DNA of 32,372 nt from Nocardia veterana NBRC 100344 (GTDB lineage Bacteria; Actinomycetota; Actinomycetes; Mycobacteriales; Mycobacteriaceae). Numbering within the stretch: the stretch's first letter is position 1; each line of letters starts with the position of its first letter. A program made the position numbers and the translations under genes. The DNA lies in assembly GCF_000308855.1 (NCBI RefSeq), contig NZ_BAGM01000087.1, positions 1 through 32,372 of the forward strand, written 5' to 3'. Below the pieces are notes generated by a model that was given only the letters and a program-made list of their open reading frames with translations, did not search any database and had not been told where the DNA came from. Below, piece after piece: positions 16,720 to 25,022 of this stretch.

Positions 16720-18527
16720 CGTGTCCCCGTCCCTACCAGCGTGCCCGCCGCCTTGCGTTCCCGCGCGATCTGCGCGACCGCGCCCAGGCCGTTCACCGAC
16801 GGCTTGGCCCAGAACGGCGAGCGCGACGCCAGCATCATCAGCGGCGAGGTGACCAGGTACAGCACGATCACGTCCAGGACGGTGGTGAGGCCGAGGGTGA
16901 AGGCGAAGCCCTTCACCTGACCCGCGGCGAGGATGTAGAGCACCACCGAGGCGATCAGACTGACGGTCTTACCGGACAGGTTGGTCCGCTGCGCACGGGC
17001 CCAGCCGCGCGGCACCGCGGAACGGAAACTGCGGCCCTCGCGCATCTCGTCCTTGATGCGTTCGAAGAACACCACGAACGAGTCGGCGGTCATACCGATA
17101 CCGATAATCAGACCGGCGATACCGGCCAGGTCCAGGGTGAAATTGATCCACCGGCCGAGCAGCACGATGATGCCGTACACCGCGATACCGGCGGCCACCA
17201 GCGAGAAACCCGCCAGGAAGCCGAGCATGCGGTAGTACAGCAGGCAGTACAGCAACACCGCGATCAGGCCGATCGCGCCGGCGATCAGACCCGCCCGCAA
17301 CGAGGCCAGGCCGAGCGTCGCCGAGACCGTCTCGGCCTCGGACGTGGCGAACGACAGCGGCAGCGAACCGTACTTCAGCGAGTTCGCCAGTTCCTTCGCC
17401 GAGGAGGCGTTGAAACGGCCGGTGATCTGGGTGGTTCCGCCGAGCTGCGGACCCTGCTGCACCACCGGTGCGCTGAGCACCTTCGAGTCCAAGGTGAACG
17501 CGACCTGCTTCTGCAGGTAGTCCTGAGTGAGCTTGGCCCAGGCGTCGGCGTTCTTGAAGGTCAGGTCGACCGCCCACTGCGACTGCTGGTTCAACGAGGA
17601 ACTGGCGTCCTTGATGTCCTGGCCGTCGATGCGGCTCTTGTCCAGCAGGTACACCTCGGTGCCGTCGGTGGAGCAGGTCACCAGGGGCAGATTGGGATCG
17701 TCGTTACCGGCCAGCGGATCGGGCTTGCCGCAGTCCAGCGTCTGCATGGCCTGTTGCAGCACCTGGGGATCGGTGCTCTGCCGCTGCGCCTTCGCCTGCG
17801 CGATCTCCTGCTGGGTGCGCTGCTGCGGTGTCTGCACGGAGCCGGGCTGTCCGGGCGCCGGCGTCGGAGCCGGAGTGCTCGGCGCTTGGGCCGGTACCGG
17901 GAACACGCGATTCTGCGCGGTCTCGCCCGATGTACCGGCATGGGCGCCGCCGGCCGCGTCGTTCGGTGTCGAAGCGCCGGTGCCGGGTTCGGCCGGGCTC
18001 GTGCCCGAGGCGCCGGGGGCCGGTTCGGTCGAACCGGGGGCGGGCTGGAGCGCGGGCGGGTTCTGTCCGGGCTGTTCGGCGCCCGGGGCCGGCTGTCCGG
18101 GCGGAGTTTCGCCGCCGGGCTGCTGTTCGATGCCGCCGCCGGGCCGGGCCTGACCGGAGTTGAGCACCGGCCGGATGTAGAGCTTGGCTGTGGTGGCCAG
18201 CGCCTTGGCCTGCTGGCCGTCCTCACCGGGCACCGTGATCACCAGGTTGTCCCCGTCGATCACCACCTCCGAGCCCGCCACGCCGAGCCCGTTGACTCGC
18301 GATTCGATGATCTGCTGGGCCTGCTGCAGGCTGTCCTTACTGGGCTTGGAGCCGTCGGGGGTACGCGCGGTCAGCGTGACCCGGGTACCGCCCTGCAGGT
18401 CGATTCCCAGCTTCGGCTCCGGCGATTTGTCACCGGTGAAGAACACCAACGCGTAGATCACCGCGAGCAGCACGGCATAGACGCCGAGCAGCCGCAGCGG
18501 ATGCCCCGTTCCCTTGGAAGGTGGCAC
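16716..18527 (-). CDS. secD: Protein translocase subunit SecD
   Basis: 603 residues from a GTG at 18527 with AGGAG 9 bases upstream. The first helix ([18 protein letters not shown]) leads to [18 protein letters not shown], the SecD D1 motif. The P1 domain is interrupted at about residues 123–240 by a Pro/Gly/Gln-rich low-complexity linker, a feature also present in mycobacterial SecD but apparently long here. The P1 head resumes near [10 protein letters not shown]. The C-terminal half has five helices including [25 protein letters not shown] and the D-E-M loop typical of SecD. Coupled to secF by an ATGA overlap; 124 bases after yajC with a hairpin in between. Confidence 0.96.
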   Translation of the reverse strand: MPPSKGTGHPLRLLGVYAVLLAVIYALVFFTGDKSPEPKLGIDLQGGTRVTLTARTPDGSKPSKDSLQQAQQIIESRVNGLGVAGSEVVIDGDNLVITVPGEDGQQAKALATTAKLYIRPVLNSGQARPGGGIEQQPGGETPPGQPAPGAEQPGQNPPALQPAPGSTEPAPGASGTSPAEPGTGASTPNDAAGGAHAGTSGETAQNRVFPVPAQAPSTPAPTPAPGQPGSVQTPQQRTQQEIAQAKAQRQSTDPQVLQQAMQTLDCGKPDPLAGNDDPNLPLVTCSTDGTEVYLLDKSRIDGQDIKDASSSLNQQSQWAVDLTFKNADAWAKLTQDYLQKQVAFTLDSKVLSAPVVQQGPQLGGTTQITGRFNASSAKELANSLKYGSLPLSFATSEAETVSATLGLASLRAGLIAGAIGLIAVLLYCLLYYRMLGFLAGFSLVAAGIAVYGIIVLLGRWINFTLDLAGIAGLIIGIGMTADSFVVFFERIKDEMREGRSFRSAVPRGWARAQRTNLSGKTVSLIASVVLYILAAGQVKGFAFTLGLTTVLDVIVLYLVTSPLMMLASRSPFWAKPSVNGLGAVAQIARERKAAGTLVGTGTR

Positions 18528-18609
18528 AGTACTTATCTCCTAGGCGGTGAGGATTGCGGCCGGGCACGGTGCGGCGCCTCGTGCCGAGACGGTACGGACA
18601 CGCCGCAGC

Positions 18610-18641
18610 GCCGTCGCGGCGCCCGCGAGCGCGGCGACGGC
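18610..18641 (-). terminator. Intercistronic hairpin between yajC and secD
   Basis: Perfect 8-base arms GCCGTCGC (18610–18617) and GCGACGGC (18634–18641) enclose a GC-rich 16-base loop. It begins 11 bases after the yajC stop in the direction of transcription. It has no U-tract, so it may act as a partial terminator or an mRNA-stability element that sets the ratio of YajC to SecDF. Confidence 0.45.
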
Positions 18642-18651
18642 GGGAACGGGT

Positions 18652-19074
18652 TCAGTCTTTGCGCAGCCGGGCTGCGGTGTCCTCGACGGATTCCTCGACC
18701 GCGGGGGCGCCGTTGGTCGCCGAGCCGTTGGTGGCCGCCGAGCCGTTGGTGGCCGCGCTGCCGAGCGCGTCGCCGGATTCGTCGTCCGCGGTGTCGGCGC
18801 TCTCCTCGGCCGCGTCCTCGGCCGGGCGCACGTCGCGGATCGCGGCACGCAACCAGGTGGTCACCACATCTTCGGCGATCTCCAGATCGACGGTCTCGTC
18901 GTCGAGATCGACCACGGTGCCGTACAGGCCGGAAGTGGTGGTGACCCGGTCACCGACCTTCACGCCTTCCTGCATGGCGGCGACCTTCTCCGCTTCACGC
19001 TTCTGGCGGCGGACACCGAGGAACATCGGCACGAGCAGAACTACCAGTAGCAGCGGAAACAGCAGGTTCGCCAT
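18652..19074 (-). CDS. yajC: Preprotein translocase accessory subunit YajC
   Basis: 140 residues. One N-terminal transmembrane helix (LLFPLLLVVLLVPMFLGV) is followed by the YajC domain: RRQKREAEKVAAMQEGVKVG, then DRVTTTSGLYGTVVDLDDE, the canonical 'G-D-x-V-x-T-x-G-x-x-G-x-V' stretch. The C-terminal 50 residues are an acidic, Ala/Thr/Asn/Gly-rich extension with a small repeat. The ATG at 19074 (MANLLF) is chosen because the helix begins there; the frame continues upstream without protein-like sequence. YajC binds SecDF and is encoded first in the conserved yajC–secD–secF order. Confidence 0.93.
   Translation of the reverse strand: MANLLFPLLLVVLLVPMFLGVRRQKREAEKVAAMQEGVKVGDRVTTTSGLYGTVVDLDDETVDLEIAEDVVTTWLRAAIRDVRPAEDAAEESADTADDESGDALGSAATNGSAATNGSATNGAPAVEESVEDTAARLRKD
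18711..18756. repeat. Short 18-base-period tandem repeat inside yajC
   Basis: The unit GAGCCGTTGGTGGCCGCC occurs about 2.5 times and encodes the Gly-Ser-Ala-Ala-Thr-Asn repeat of the YajC tail. Copy-number changes would stay in frame. Confidence 0.6.
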
Positions 19075-19165
19075 CGTCGTAGTCGGTCCTAGGTTGTGGG
19101 TGGAATGGGCTGTACCCACACAGTCTGCCAGCAACCTGGAATATCGCCACACCCGCGGTGGGTGC

Positions 19166-19197
19166 GGCGGCGGCGCACCACCCGGCACACCGCCGCC
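19166..19197 (-). terminator. Possible terminator after the monooxygenase gene
   Basis: GGCGGCG (19166–19172) and CGCCGCC (19191–19197) can pair just downstream of the monooxygenase stop. The loop is 18 bases and there is no U-tract. Confidence 0.35.
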
Positions 19198-19199
19198 GA

Positions 19200-20693
19200 T
19201 CAGGCCGCCGGAGCCTCGTACAGGTAGTCGTCGAGCGGGAACTTCACCGCCTCACGATGGGTCGTGACGGTGCTGTTCGGCCGCAGCAGGGCGGCCTCGC
19301 CGTGCTGATTGAAGTAGTAGCTGCGCGCCGAGGAGCAGCTACCGGCGTAGAACACCGAGGAGGCGAGCTTGTCGGTCACGTAGTCCAGGAACCGCGCATT
19401 GGCCTCCTCTCGCACTTCGAAGACCTCCGCACCGCGACGGCGCACCTCTCGCAGCAGCCGATCCATATGCTTCATCTGCGCCTCGATGGTGGTGAAGTAC
19501 GACAGGCCGCTGTAGGAGTACGGGCTGTTGAGGCTGAAGAAATTCGGGAACTTCGGCACCGTGATGCCCTCGTAGGCTTGGAATCGGTTGTCGCGCCAGT
19601 ACTTTCCGAGGTTCACCCCGTCCCGGCCAATGATCTCGATGGCCGGGAAATTGACATCCCACAGGTTGAATCCGGTCGCCAGGATGAGCGTATCGATCTC
19701 GGTCTTGCGCCCGTCGGCGGTGACGATGCCGTCGGGCTCGACGTGGTCGATCGCGTTCGTCTCGAGCCGCACGTGCGGTTCGTTGAAGGTCTTGAAATAG
19801 GTGTTGGAGAACGTCGGGCGCTTACAGCCGAAGTCGTAGTGCGGGGTCAGCTTCGCCCGGGTCTGCTTGTCGCGGACCTGCGCGCGCAGATGCGCCTTGG
19901 CCAGCAAGGCGGCACCCGCGTTGCCGATCCTGGCCTGCTTGTAGTGCAGAACGCCGGTGACCATCAGCAGTTCCAGGGCACCGGTGTTCACGAGCCGGGC
20001 GGCCTTCTGGGTCAGCGGCACCTTCTCGAACAGCTGCTGCACCGGCTTCGGGATCACCGTGTCCACCTTGGGCACAACCCAGATCGGCGTGCGCTGGAAG
20101 ACGGTCAGCTCGGCGACCTTCTTCGCCGCCTCCGGCACCAGTTGCACGGCGGTGGCACCGGTGCCGATGACCGCGGCCCGGCGGCCGGTGAGGTCGAAGT
20201 CGTCCTCCCAGGCGGTGGTGTGGATGATCTTGCCCGCGAAATCCTCGATTCCCGGGAACGGCGGGGTGTACGGCTGGGACAGGAATCCGGTCGCCGTCAG
20301 GAGGTAGCGGCCGGTCAGCGTTTCGCCGCCCTCGATCGAGACCACCCAGTGCCGATGTTCGGCGTCCCAGCGGGCGCCACCGACGACCTGATCGAACCGC
20401 ATCCGGCGGCGCAGATCGTATTTGTCGGCCACGTGCTCGGCGTACTTCTTCAGTTCCGCGCCGGGGGCGAACAGCCGCGACCAGTGCGGATTCGGCTCGA
20501 AGGAGTACGAGTAGGTCACCGAGGCGATATCGACCGCCAGGCCCGGGTAGTGGTTGACGTGCCAGGTGCCGCCGAGATCGTCCTCGCGCTCCAGGATCAC
20601 GAAATTGCTCAGCCCCAGCCGGTCGAGCTGAATCCCGGCTCCCATCCCACCGAATCCCGCACCGACCACGATGGCGTCGTATCGAGGTGCCAC
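19200..20693 (-). CDS. Flavin-dependent monooxygenase, Baeyer-Villiger type
   Basis: 497 residues. It is expected to use FAD and NADPH to insert oxygen into a ketone or oxidise a heteroatom. FAD-binding GAGFGGMG is at residues 11–18, GGTWHVNHYPG at 41–51, and a second Rossmann motif GTGATAVQLVPE at 177–188. The Baeyer-Villiger fingerprint FxGxxxHxxxW is FAGKIIHTTAW at 152–162. A third typical element is LILATGFNLWDV. The GTG at 20693 is chosen because GGGAGG stands 6 bases upstream; the frame continues 21 codons further but crosses the operator. It is divergent from a TetR gene, the usual arrangement for locally repressed catabolic monooxygenases. The substrate is unknown. Confidence 0.9.
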   Translation of the reverse strand: MAPRYDAIVVGAGFGGMGAGIQLDRLGLSNFVILEREDDLGGTWHVNHYPGLAVDIASVTYSYSFEPNPHWSRLFAPGAELKKYAEHVADKYDLRRRMRFDQVVGGARWDAEHRHWVVSIEGGETLTGRYLLTATGFLSQPYTPPFPGIEDFAGKIIHTTAWEDDFDLTGRRAAVIGTGATAVQLVPEAAKKVAELTVFQRTPIWVVPKVDTVIPKPVQQLFEKVPLTQKAARLVNTGALELLMVTGVLHYKQARIGNAGAALLAKAHLRAQVRDKQTRAKLTPHYDFGCKRPTFSNTYFKTFNEPHVRLETNAIDHVEPDGIVTADGRKTEIDTLILATGFNLWDVNFPAIEIIGRDGVNLGKYWRDNRFQAYEGITVPKFPNFFSLNSPYSYSGLSYFTTIEAQMKHMDRLLREVRRRGAEVFEVREEANARFLDYVTDKLASSVFYAGSCSSARSYYFNQHGEAALLRPNSTVTTHREAVKFPLDDYLYEAPAA

Positions 20694-20725
20694 GCCGAAC
20701 CTCCCTGTTACCTCACCGAATCGAG

Positions 20726-20753
20726 CGGAATGACACATCATTCCGTTTCGGAA
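20726..20753. promoter_or_regulatory. TetR-type operator between monooxygenase and regulator
   Basis: CGGAATGA-CACA-TCATTCCG (20726–20745) is a perfect palindrome. A third half-site makes a second palindrome, TTCCG-TTT-CGGAA (20741–20753). The overlapping sites lie between the divergent starts at 20693 and 20772 and just before the regulator's −10 hexamer TATCAT (20759–20764), so they can repress both genes. Confidence 0.7.
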
Positions 20754-20771
20754 CACCGTATCATCGGCGTC

Positions 20772-21395
20772 GTGCCGAAGTCACCCACGCATGCAGAACG
20801 CCGTAAGGCCGAATTGCGGCAGCAGATCATCGACACCGCCTTCGCCTGTTTCGCCGAGAAGGGCTACCACGCCACCGGTATCGCCGATATCGCCGCCGAG
20901 CTCGGCATCGGGCACGGCACCTTCTACCGCTATTTCGAGAACAAACGCGACATCATCGACCACGTCATCGACGATCTGGCCGCCCGCATCATCGAGGCGC
21001 TGGGGACCGAGAACGCGCCCGACGCCGCGACCTCGTTGGCGGAATACCGGCACCAGCTCGACCGGATCGGCGTCGCGCTGCACCGGATCTTCCTGGCGGA
21101 TCGCCGGGTCGCGCAGCTGCTGCTGTTCCAGGCCACCGGCATCGACCCGGAATTGACCATGCGTCTGTACGGACTGCTCGACACCGCGGACGCGCTGACC
21201 GCCGGATACCTCGAGCACGGTGTGGAATTGGGTTATCTGCGTGCCGATCTGGATACGGCCAACACCGCCAAGGCGGTCACCGGCATGCTCCTGGCGGCAA
21301 TCGTGCACGGGCTGCGCAATCCGGACCCGGAAGCCACCGCCGGACTCGCCCAGGCCATTCCGCGGTTGTTGATCGACGGGGTGCGCGCCGGCTGA
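20772..21395 (+). CDS. TetR-family transcriptional repressor
   Basis: 207 residues from the GTG at 20772. The N-terminal helix-turn-helix is standard: RQQIIDTAFACFAEKGYHAT followed by GIADIAAELGIGHGTFYRYF and NKRDIIDHVID. The C-terminal ligand-binding part is helical, with LADRRVAQLLLFQATGID and a final AIVHGLRNPDPEA. TATCAT ends 7 bases before the GTG and there is no ribosome site, so the mRNA is probably leaderless. An ATG at 20731 is in frame but lies inside the palindrome and is unlikely. It probably senses the monooxygenase substrate or a related molecule and controls itself and the divergent gene. Confidence 0.93.
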   Translation: MPKSPTHAERRKAELRQQIIDTAFACFAEKGYHATGIADIAAELGIGHGTFYRYFENKRDIIDHVIDDLAARIIEALGTENAPDAATSLAEYRHQLDRIGVALHRIFLADRRVAQLLLFQATGIDPELTMRLYGLLDTADALTAGYLEHGVELGYLRADLDTANTAKAVTGMLLAAIVHGLRNPDPEATAGLAQAIPRLLIDGVRAG

Positions 21396-21419
21396 GCCGG
21401 ATCTTGTAACAATGTGCGG

Positions 21420-21953
21420 GTGACGCCGGAGTATGTGCGAGGGATCCGTTTCGGCCGGGCTCCGATCGGGCACCGCGGCTACGACCCCACCGAGGTCGAC
21501 GCGTTCTGCGCCACCGTGGCCGACGCGTTGGCCGGGCGAATCCCGTTGACGGCGGCCGATATTCGCGACCGCGAGTTCTCGCTCGCCGCGCCGGGACGCC
21601 GGGACTACGACCGCACCGAGGTGGACGCATTCCTCGATCGGGTCTGCGTGGATCTGGAGCGCGGGCGCGTCGGACCGTTGCGTACCGCCACGGCCGCGCC
21701 GCTGACCGCCGACGACGTGCGCCGGCTGCGATTCTCGGCGCCGCCCGCGGGCCGCGCCGGATATGTGGCCGACGAGGTGGACACCTTCCGCGACCGGATG
21801 GCGACCCTGCTGGCCGGCCTCGCGGGCCCGGGACCGGTGCCGCTGCGTCCCGAATTCACTACTGCCACACCGGGAATCCGCGCCTACCACGTCGACGAGG
21901 TGGACGCCTTCGTCGCCGCGGTGGCCGCGTCCGCTGCCGCGAACCCGGCCTGA
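21420..21953 (+). CDS. Protein of four DivIVA-type repeats
   Basis: 177 residues. Four copies of the short DivIVA N-terminal element are visible, each ending in an E-V-D-A/T-F core: GHRGYDPTEVDAF (17–29), GRRDYDRTEVDAF (59–71), GRAGYVADEVDTF (111–123) and GIRAYHVDEVDAF (152–164). Each is preceded by an 'R-x-x-x-F' stretch (IRFGRAP, REFSLAAP, LRFSAPP, EFTTATP). There is no long coiled coil as in Wag31/DivIVA itself. The element binds negatively curved membrane in DivIVA, so tandem copies might act as a membrane-recruited adaptor; this is inference. The GTG at 21420 has AACAAT ending 6 bases upstream, a leaderless pattern. It lies 24 bases after the tetR gene and is convergent with ruvB. Confidence 0.8.
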   Translation: MTPEYVRGIRFGRAPIGHRGYDPTEVDAFCATVADALAGRIPLTAADIRDREFSLAAPGRRDYDRTEVDAFLDRVCVDLERGRVGPLRTATAAPLTADDVRRLRFSAPPAGRAGYVADEVDTFRDRMATLLAGLAGPGPVPLRPEFTTATPGIRAYHVDEVDAFVAAVAASAAANPA

Positions 21954-21968
21954 TCACCGCCGCCCGGA

Positions 21969-23087
21969 TCAGTCGAACAGATCGAGCGTGGGCTGGGTCT
22001 CGCGACCGCGGACCTCGATGGATCCGAACACCAGATCCGGCGGCGGGACCAAGCCCAGATGCTCCCATGCCGCAGCGGTGGCGACCCGGCCACGTGGGGT
22101 ACGCGCGACCATGCCGGCCCGGACCAGGAACGGTTCACAGACCTCTTCGACCGTGGCGGCCTCCTCCCCCACCGCGACCGCGAGCGTCGAAACGCCCACC
22201 GGGCCACCGCCGAACCCGCGCACCAGCGCGCCGAGCACGGCTCGGTCGAGCCGATCCAGCCCGAGCGAGTCGACGTCGTACACCGCGAGCGCGGCCTGCG
22301 CGATCTCGCGAGTGACCAGGCCGTCGGCCCGGACCTCGGCATAGTCGCGCACCCGGCGCAGCAGCCGGTTGGCGATCCGCGGCGTGCCGCGGGAGCGGCC
22401 GGCGATCTCGGCCGCGGCGTCGGGCTCGATGCGGACGCCGAGAATGGCGGCCGAGCGCTGCAGAATACGCTGCAATTCCTCGGGTTCGTAGAAGTCCATA
22501 TGGCCGGTGAACCCGAACCGGTCACGCAGCGGGCCGGTCAGCGCACCCGAGCGGGTGGTGGCGCCGACCAGCGTGAACGGGGCGATCTCCAAGGGAATCG
22601 AGGTCGCGCCCGGACCCTTGCCGACGACGACGTCGACCCGGAAGTCCTCCATCGCCAGATACAGCATCTCCTCGGCCGGGCGGGCCATGCGGTGGATCTC
22701 GTCGATGAACAGCACATCGCCCTCGACCAGGTTGCTCAGCATCGCCGCCAGATCTCCGGCCCGTTCGAGGGCCGGGCCGGAGGTGATGCGCAGGGCGGTG
22801 CCGAGTTCGGCCGCGATGATCATGGCCATACTCGTCTTGCCGAGCCCCGGCGGCCCGGAGAGCAGGACGTGGTCGGGAGTACCGCCGCGCTGGGTGGCGC
22901 CGCGCAGCACCAGTGCCAACTGTTCGCGCACGCGCGACTGGCCGATGAAATCGTCGAGCGATTTCGGCCGGAGCCCGGCCTCGATATCGCCGTCGGACTT
23001 CAGGTAGTTCGCCGTCACCGGGGATTCGTCGCCCTCGGATACCGCACCGGCGGAAGGGAATTCGGTGTCGTCCGGCATCCGGCTCAC
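21969..23087 (-). CDS. ruvB: Holliday junction branch-migration helicase RuvB
   Basis: 372 residues. This AAA+ motor of the RuvAB complex drives branch migration at Holliday junctions. Visible are [16 protein letters not shown], Walker [14 protein letters not shown], Walker [11 protein letters not shown], sensor/arginine-finger region [18 protein letters not shown], and the winged-helix end ([22 protein letters not shown]). The GTG at 23087 overlaps the ruvA stop (GTGA); an ATG three codons later is possible. It is the last gene of the ruvC–ruvA–ruvB operon. Confidence 0.97.
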   Translation of the reverse strand: MSRMPDDTEFPSAGAVSEGDESPVTANYLKSDGDIEAGLRPKSLDDFIGQSRVREQLALVLRGATQRGGTPDHVLLSGPPGLGKTSMAMIIAAELGTALRITSGPALERAGDLAAMLSNLVEGDVLFIDEIHRMARPAEEMLYLAMEDFRVDVVVGKGPGATSIPLEIAPFTLVGATTRSGALTGPLRDRFGFTGHMDFYEPEELQRILQRSAAILGVRIEPDAAAEIAGRSRGTPRIANRLLRRVRDYAEVRADGLVTREIAQAALAVYDVDSLGLDRLDRAVLGALVRGFGGGPVGVSTLAVAVGEEAATVEEVCEPFLVRAGMVARTPRGRVATAAAWEHLGLVPPPDLVFGSIEVRGRETQPTLDLFD

Positions 23088-23689
23088 CGATTCCGGCCGA
23101 GGATCGCCAGGGCGGCCCGCAACGCCTGCGAGGTACCGAGTTCGGGTTGTTCGGCGAGCACACCGTCGACGGCCGGTTCGGCCTGCTTGATCGGGAAGCC
23201 GAGCCCGGTCAGCGCTTCGACGACCTGATCTCGCACCGGCGTCACCACCGGTGCCGGACCGGCACCGGCCGGTGCGGACTGGACCGGCACCAGATTCACC
23301 TTGTCCCGCAATTCGACGACCATGCGCTCGGCGCCCCGTTTGCCGATTCCGGGTACCCGGGTCAGCGCCGCGACGTTGCTCTCCGCCAAGGCCTTTCGCA
23401 ACGCCTCCGGCTCCAGCACGGCGAGCACGGCCATCGCCAGCCGGGGCCCCACCCCGGAGACCGTCTGCAACAGCCCGAACAGATCGCGCGCCTCGGTATC
23501 GGCGAATCCGTACAGCGTCATCGAGTCCTCACGCACGATCATCGCCGTGTAGAGGCGGGCTTCGTCGCCACGCGTCAGGCCCGCCAGCGTCGAGGGGGTG
23601 GCATTGAGCCGATAGCCGACGCCGGCGGCCTCCAGCACCGCGTGGTCGAGGCCGATCTCGAGCACCTCTCCGCGTACCGACGCGATCAC
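23084..23689 (-). CDS. ruvA: Holliday junction DNA-binding protein RuvA
   Basis: 201 residues from the GTG at 23689, which overlaps the ruvC stop (GTGA). The N-terminal OB fold starts [20 protein letters not shown]. Two helix-hairpin-helix motifs follow: [20 protein letters not shown] and [20 protein letters not shown] linker rich in Pro/Ala leads to the C-terminal RuvB-binding domain ([19 protein letters not shown]). The RuvA tetramer grips four-way junctions and loads RuvB. The reading frame remains open far upstream, but that stretch is not protein-like. Confidence 0.97.
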   Translation of the reverse strand: MIASVRGEVLEIGLDHAVLEAAGVGYRLNATPSTLAGLTRGDEARLYTAMIVREDSMTLYGFADTEARDLFGLLQTVSGVGPRLAMAVLAVLEPEALRKALAESNVAALTRVPGIGKRGAERMVVELRDKVNLVPVQSAPAGAGPAPVVTPVRDQVVEALTGLGFPIKQAEPAVDGVLAEQPELGTSQALRAALAILGRNR

Positions 23690-24255
23690 TTGGTCACCGC
23701 CTTCCGTTGCTGGGCAAGCCGTTCGGCGTATCTGCGCCGCGCCTGCTCGGCCTGCGCCTCCGCTTTCGCCATCCGCTCCAGCATCGGCGCGCGCCAGCAG
23801 TGGCAGATCGCCAGCGCCAGGGCGTCGGCCGCATCGGCCGGCTTCGGCGCCGTCGACAAGCCTAGGATGCGGGTCACCATCGCGGTCACCTGAGCCTTGT
23901 CGGCCGAACCGTTCCCGGTGACCGCGGCCTTCACCTGGCTCGGCGTATGGAAGGCGACCGGAATCCCGCGCCGGGCCGCGGCCAGCGCGATCACGCCGCC
24001 CGCCTGCGCGGTGCCCATCGCGGTACGGACGTTGTGCTGGGAGAAGACCCGCTCGATGGCGACGGCCTCGGGCCGGTGGGTGTCCATCCAGTATTCGGCG
24101 GCGTCGGCGACGCCCAGCAGGCGCTGGGCGAGGTCCATATCGGCCGGGGTGCGTACCACATCCACATCCAGTGCGGTGACCTGCCGCCCCAGCCCGCCTT
24201 CGACGAGGCTCAACCCACAGCGCGTGAGCCCGGGGTCGACACCCATCACCCGCAC
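23686..24255 (-). CDS. ruvC: Holliday junction resolvase RuvC
   Basis: 189 residues from the GTG at 24255 ([14 protein letters not shown]), 8 bases after GAGGGG; a further 10 in-frame codons upstream are less likely. The four catalytic carboxylates are recognisable: Asp in MGVDPGLT, Glu in [12 protein letters not shown], and two Asp in [14 protein letters not shown]. The C-terminal tail is a charged helix ([20 protein letters not shown]). The protein nicks Holliday junctions symmetrically. First gene of the operon, directly behind an SOS box. Confidence 0.97.
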   Translation of the reverse strand: MRVMGVDPGLTRCGLSLVEGGLGRQVTALDVDVVRTPADMDLAQRLLGVADAAEYWMDTHRPEAVAIERVFSQHNVRTAMGTAQAGGVIALAAARRGIPVAFHTPSQVKAAVTGNGSADKAQVTAMVTRILGLSTAPKPADAADALALAICHCWRAPMLERMAKAEAQAEQARRRYAERLAQQRKAVTK

Positions 24256-24278
24256 GAAATGCACCCCTCGGACAGTCG

Positions 24279-24299
24279 CGAACAATTGTTCGAAGTGTA
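24279..24299 (-). promoter_or_regulatory. LexA/SOS box over the ruvC promoter
   Basis: CGAAC-AATT-GTTCG (24279–24292) is a perfect palindrome of the Gram-positive/mycobacterial SOS type (GAAC-N4-GTTC). The hexamer TACACT on the minus strand (24294–24299) is directly upstream, so the box covers the predicted start point of ruvCAB transcription. Confidence 0.82.
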
Positions 24300-24396
24300 G
24301 CGGAGGCCGTCGACTGCTCCGGCCAGCGACACAGGATCACCGGCCTCACGCGTACGCGGAACCGGTCCCGCCCCGCACGGACTCGGCGGGTGGCCG

Positions 24397-24906
24397 CTAA
24401 CCCACGACGTTCTCGAATGCCCCGTAGGCGGTGGCGTCGAACAGGACGAAGCGAACTTCCCGCACCGAAGTCGGCGTCTCGCGCACGGTACGCACCGCGA
24501 TCCGGGCCCCGTCGTCGATCGGCCAGCCGTACACGCCGGTGGAGATCGCCGGGAAGGCGATCGTACGCGCCGCCAATTCGTCTGCGACACGCAATGATTC
24601 GCGATAGCAGGACGCCAGCAGGCCGGAGCGGTCGTCGTTCGCCGCCCAGACCGGGCCGACGGTGTGGATCACCCAGCGGGCGGGCAGGTCACCGGCGGTC
24701 GTCGGCACGGCCGCGCCGGTGGGCAGGCCGTCCGGATAGGTCGTGGCCCGCAGCTGTTTGCAGGCGGCGAGGATGTCCGGTCCACCCCGCCGGTGGATCG
24801 CACCATCGACACCCCCGCCACCCAGTAATCCGGAGTTGGCGGCGTTGACGACGGCATCCACATCTTGTTCGGTGATATCACCGCGCACCAGCACGATCTC
24901 GGCCAT
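24397..24906 (-). CDS. Macro-domain protein, O-acetyl-ADP-ribose deacetylase type
   Basis: 169 residues, a single macro domain. The ADP-ribose-binding signature is [23 protein letters not shown], shown here only as its key elements: [13 protein letters not shown]. The second loop is [12 protein letters not shown] and the strand [12 protein letters not shown] lies between. MacroD-type enzymes remove ADP-ribose from acidic residues or hydrolyse O-acetyl-ADP-ribose. CACAAT on the minus strand (24913–24918) ends 6 bases before the ATG, suggesting a leaderless mRNA. It is upstream of ruvC on the same strand but separated by the SOS-regulated promoter. Confidence 0.92.
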   Translation of the reverse strand: MAEIVLVRGDITEQDVDAVVNAANSGLLGGGGVDGAIHRRGGPDILAACKQLRATTYPDGLPTGAAVPTTAGDLPARWVIHTVGPVWAANDDRSGLLASCYRESLRVADELAARTIAFPAISTGVYGWPIDDGARIAVRTVRETPTSVREVRFVLFDATAYGAFENVVG

Positions 24907-25022
24907 TCAGCCATTGTGCCCGCCTCGGTTCCGGCGGCGCGGGAGATCGGCACCGCGCCGCCCGTACCGGACTCCGAGCCGGTTCACAGGGTTTCTCGAG
25001 GAAGGCCACCGACAATGACGCC

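Noticed and set aside
19158..20771. Long plus-strand frame in front of the TetR gene
   Set aside because: It is antisense to the monooxygenase; the TetR fold begins only after 20772.
23690..24349. Upstream extension of the ruvA frame
   Set aside because: It overlaps ruvC in another frame; the RuvA OB fold starts at the GTG overlapping the ruvC stop.
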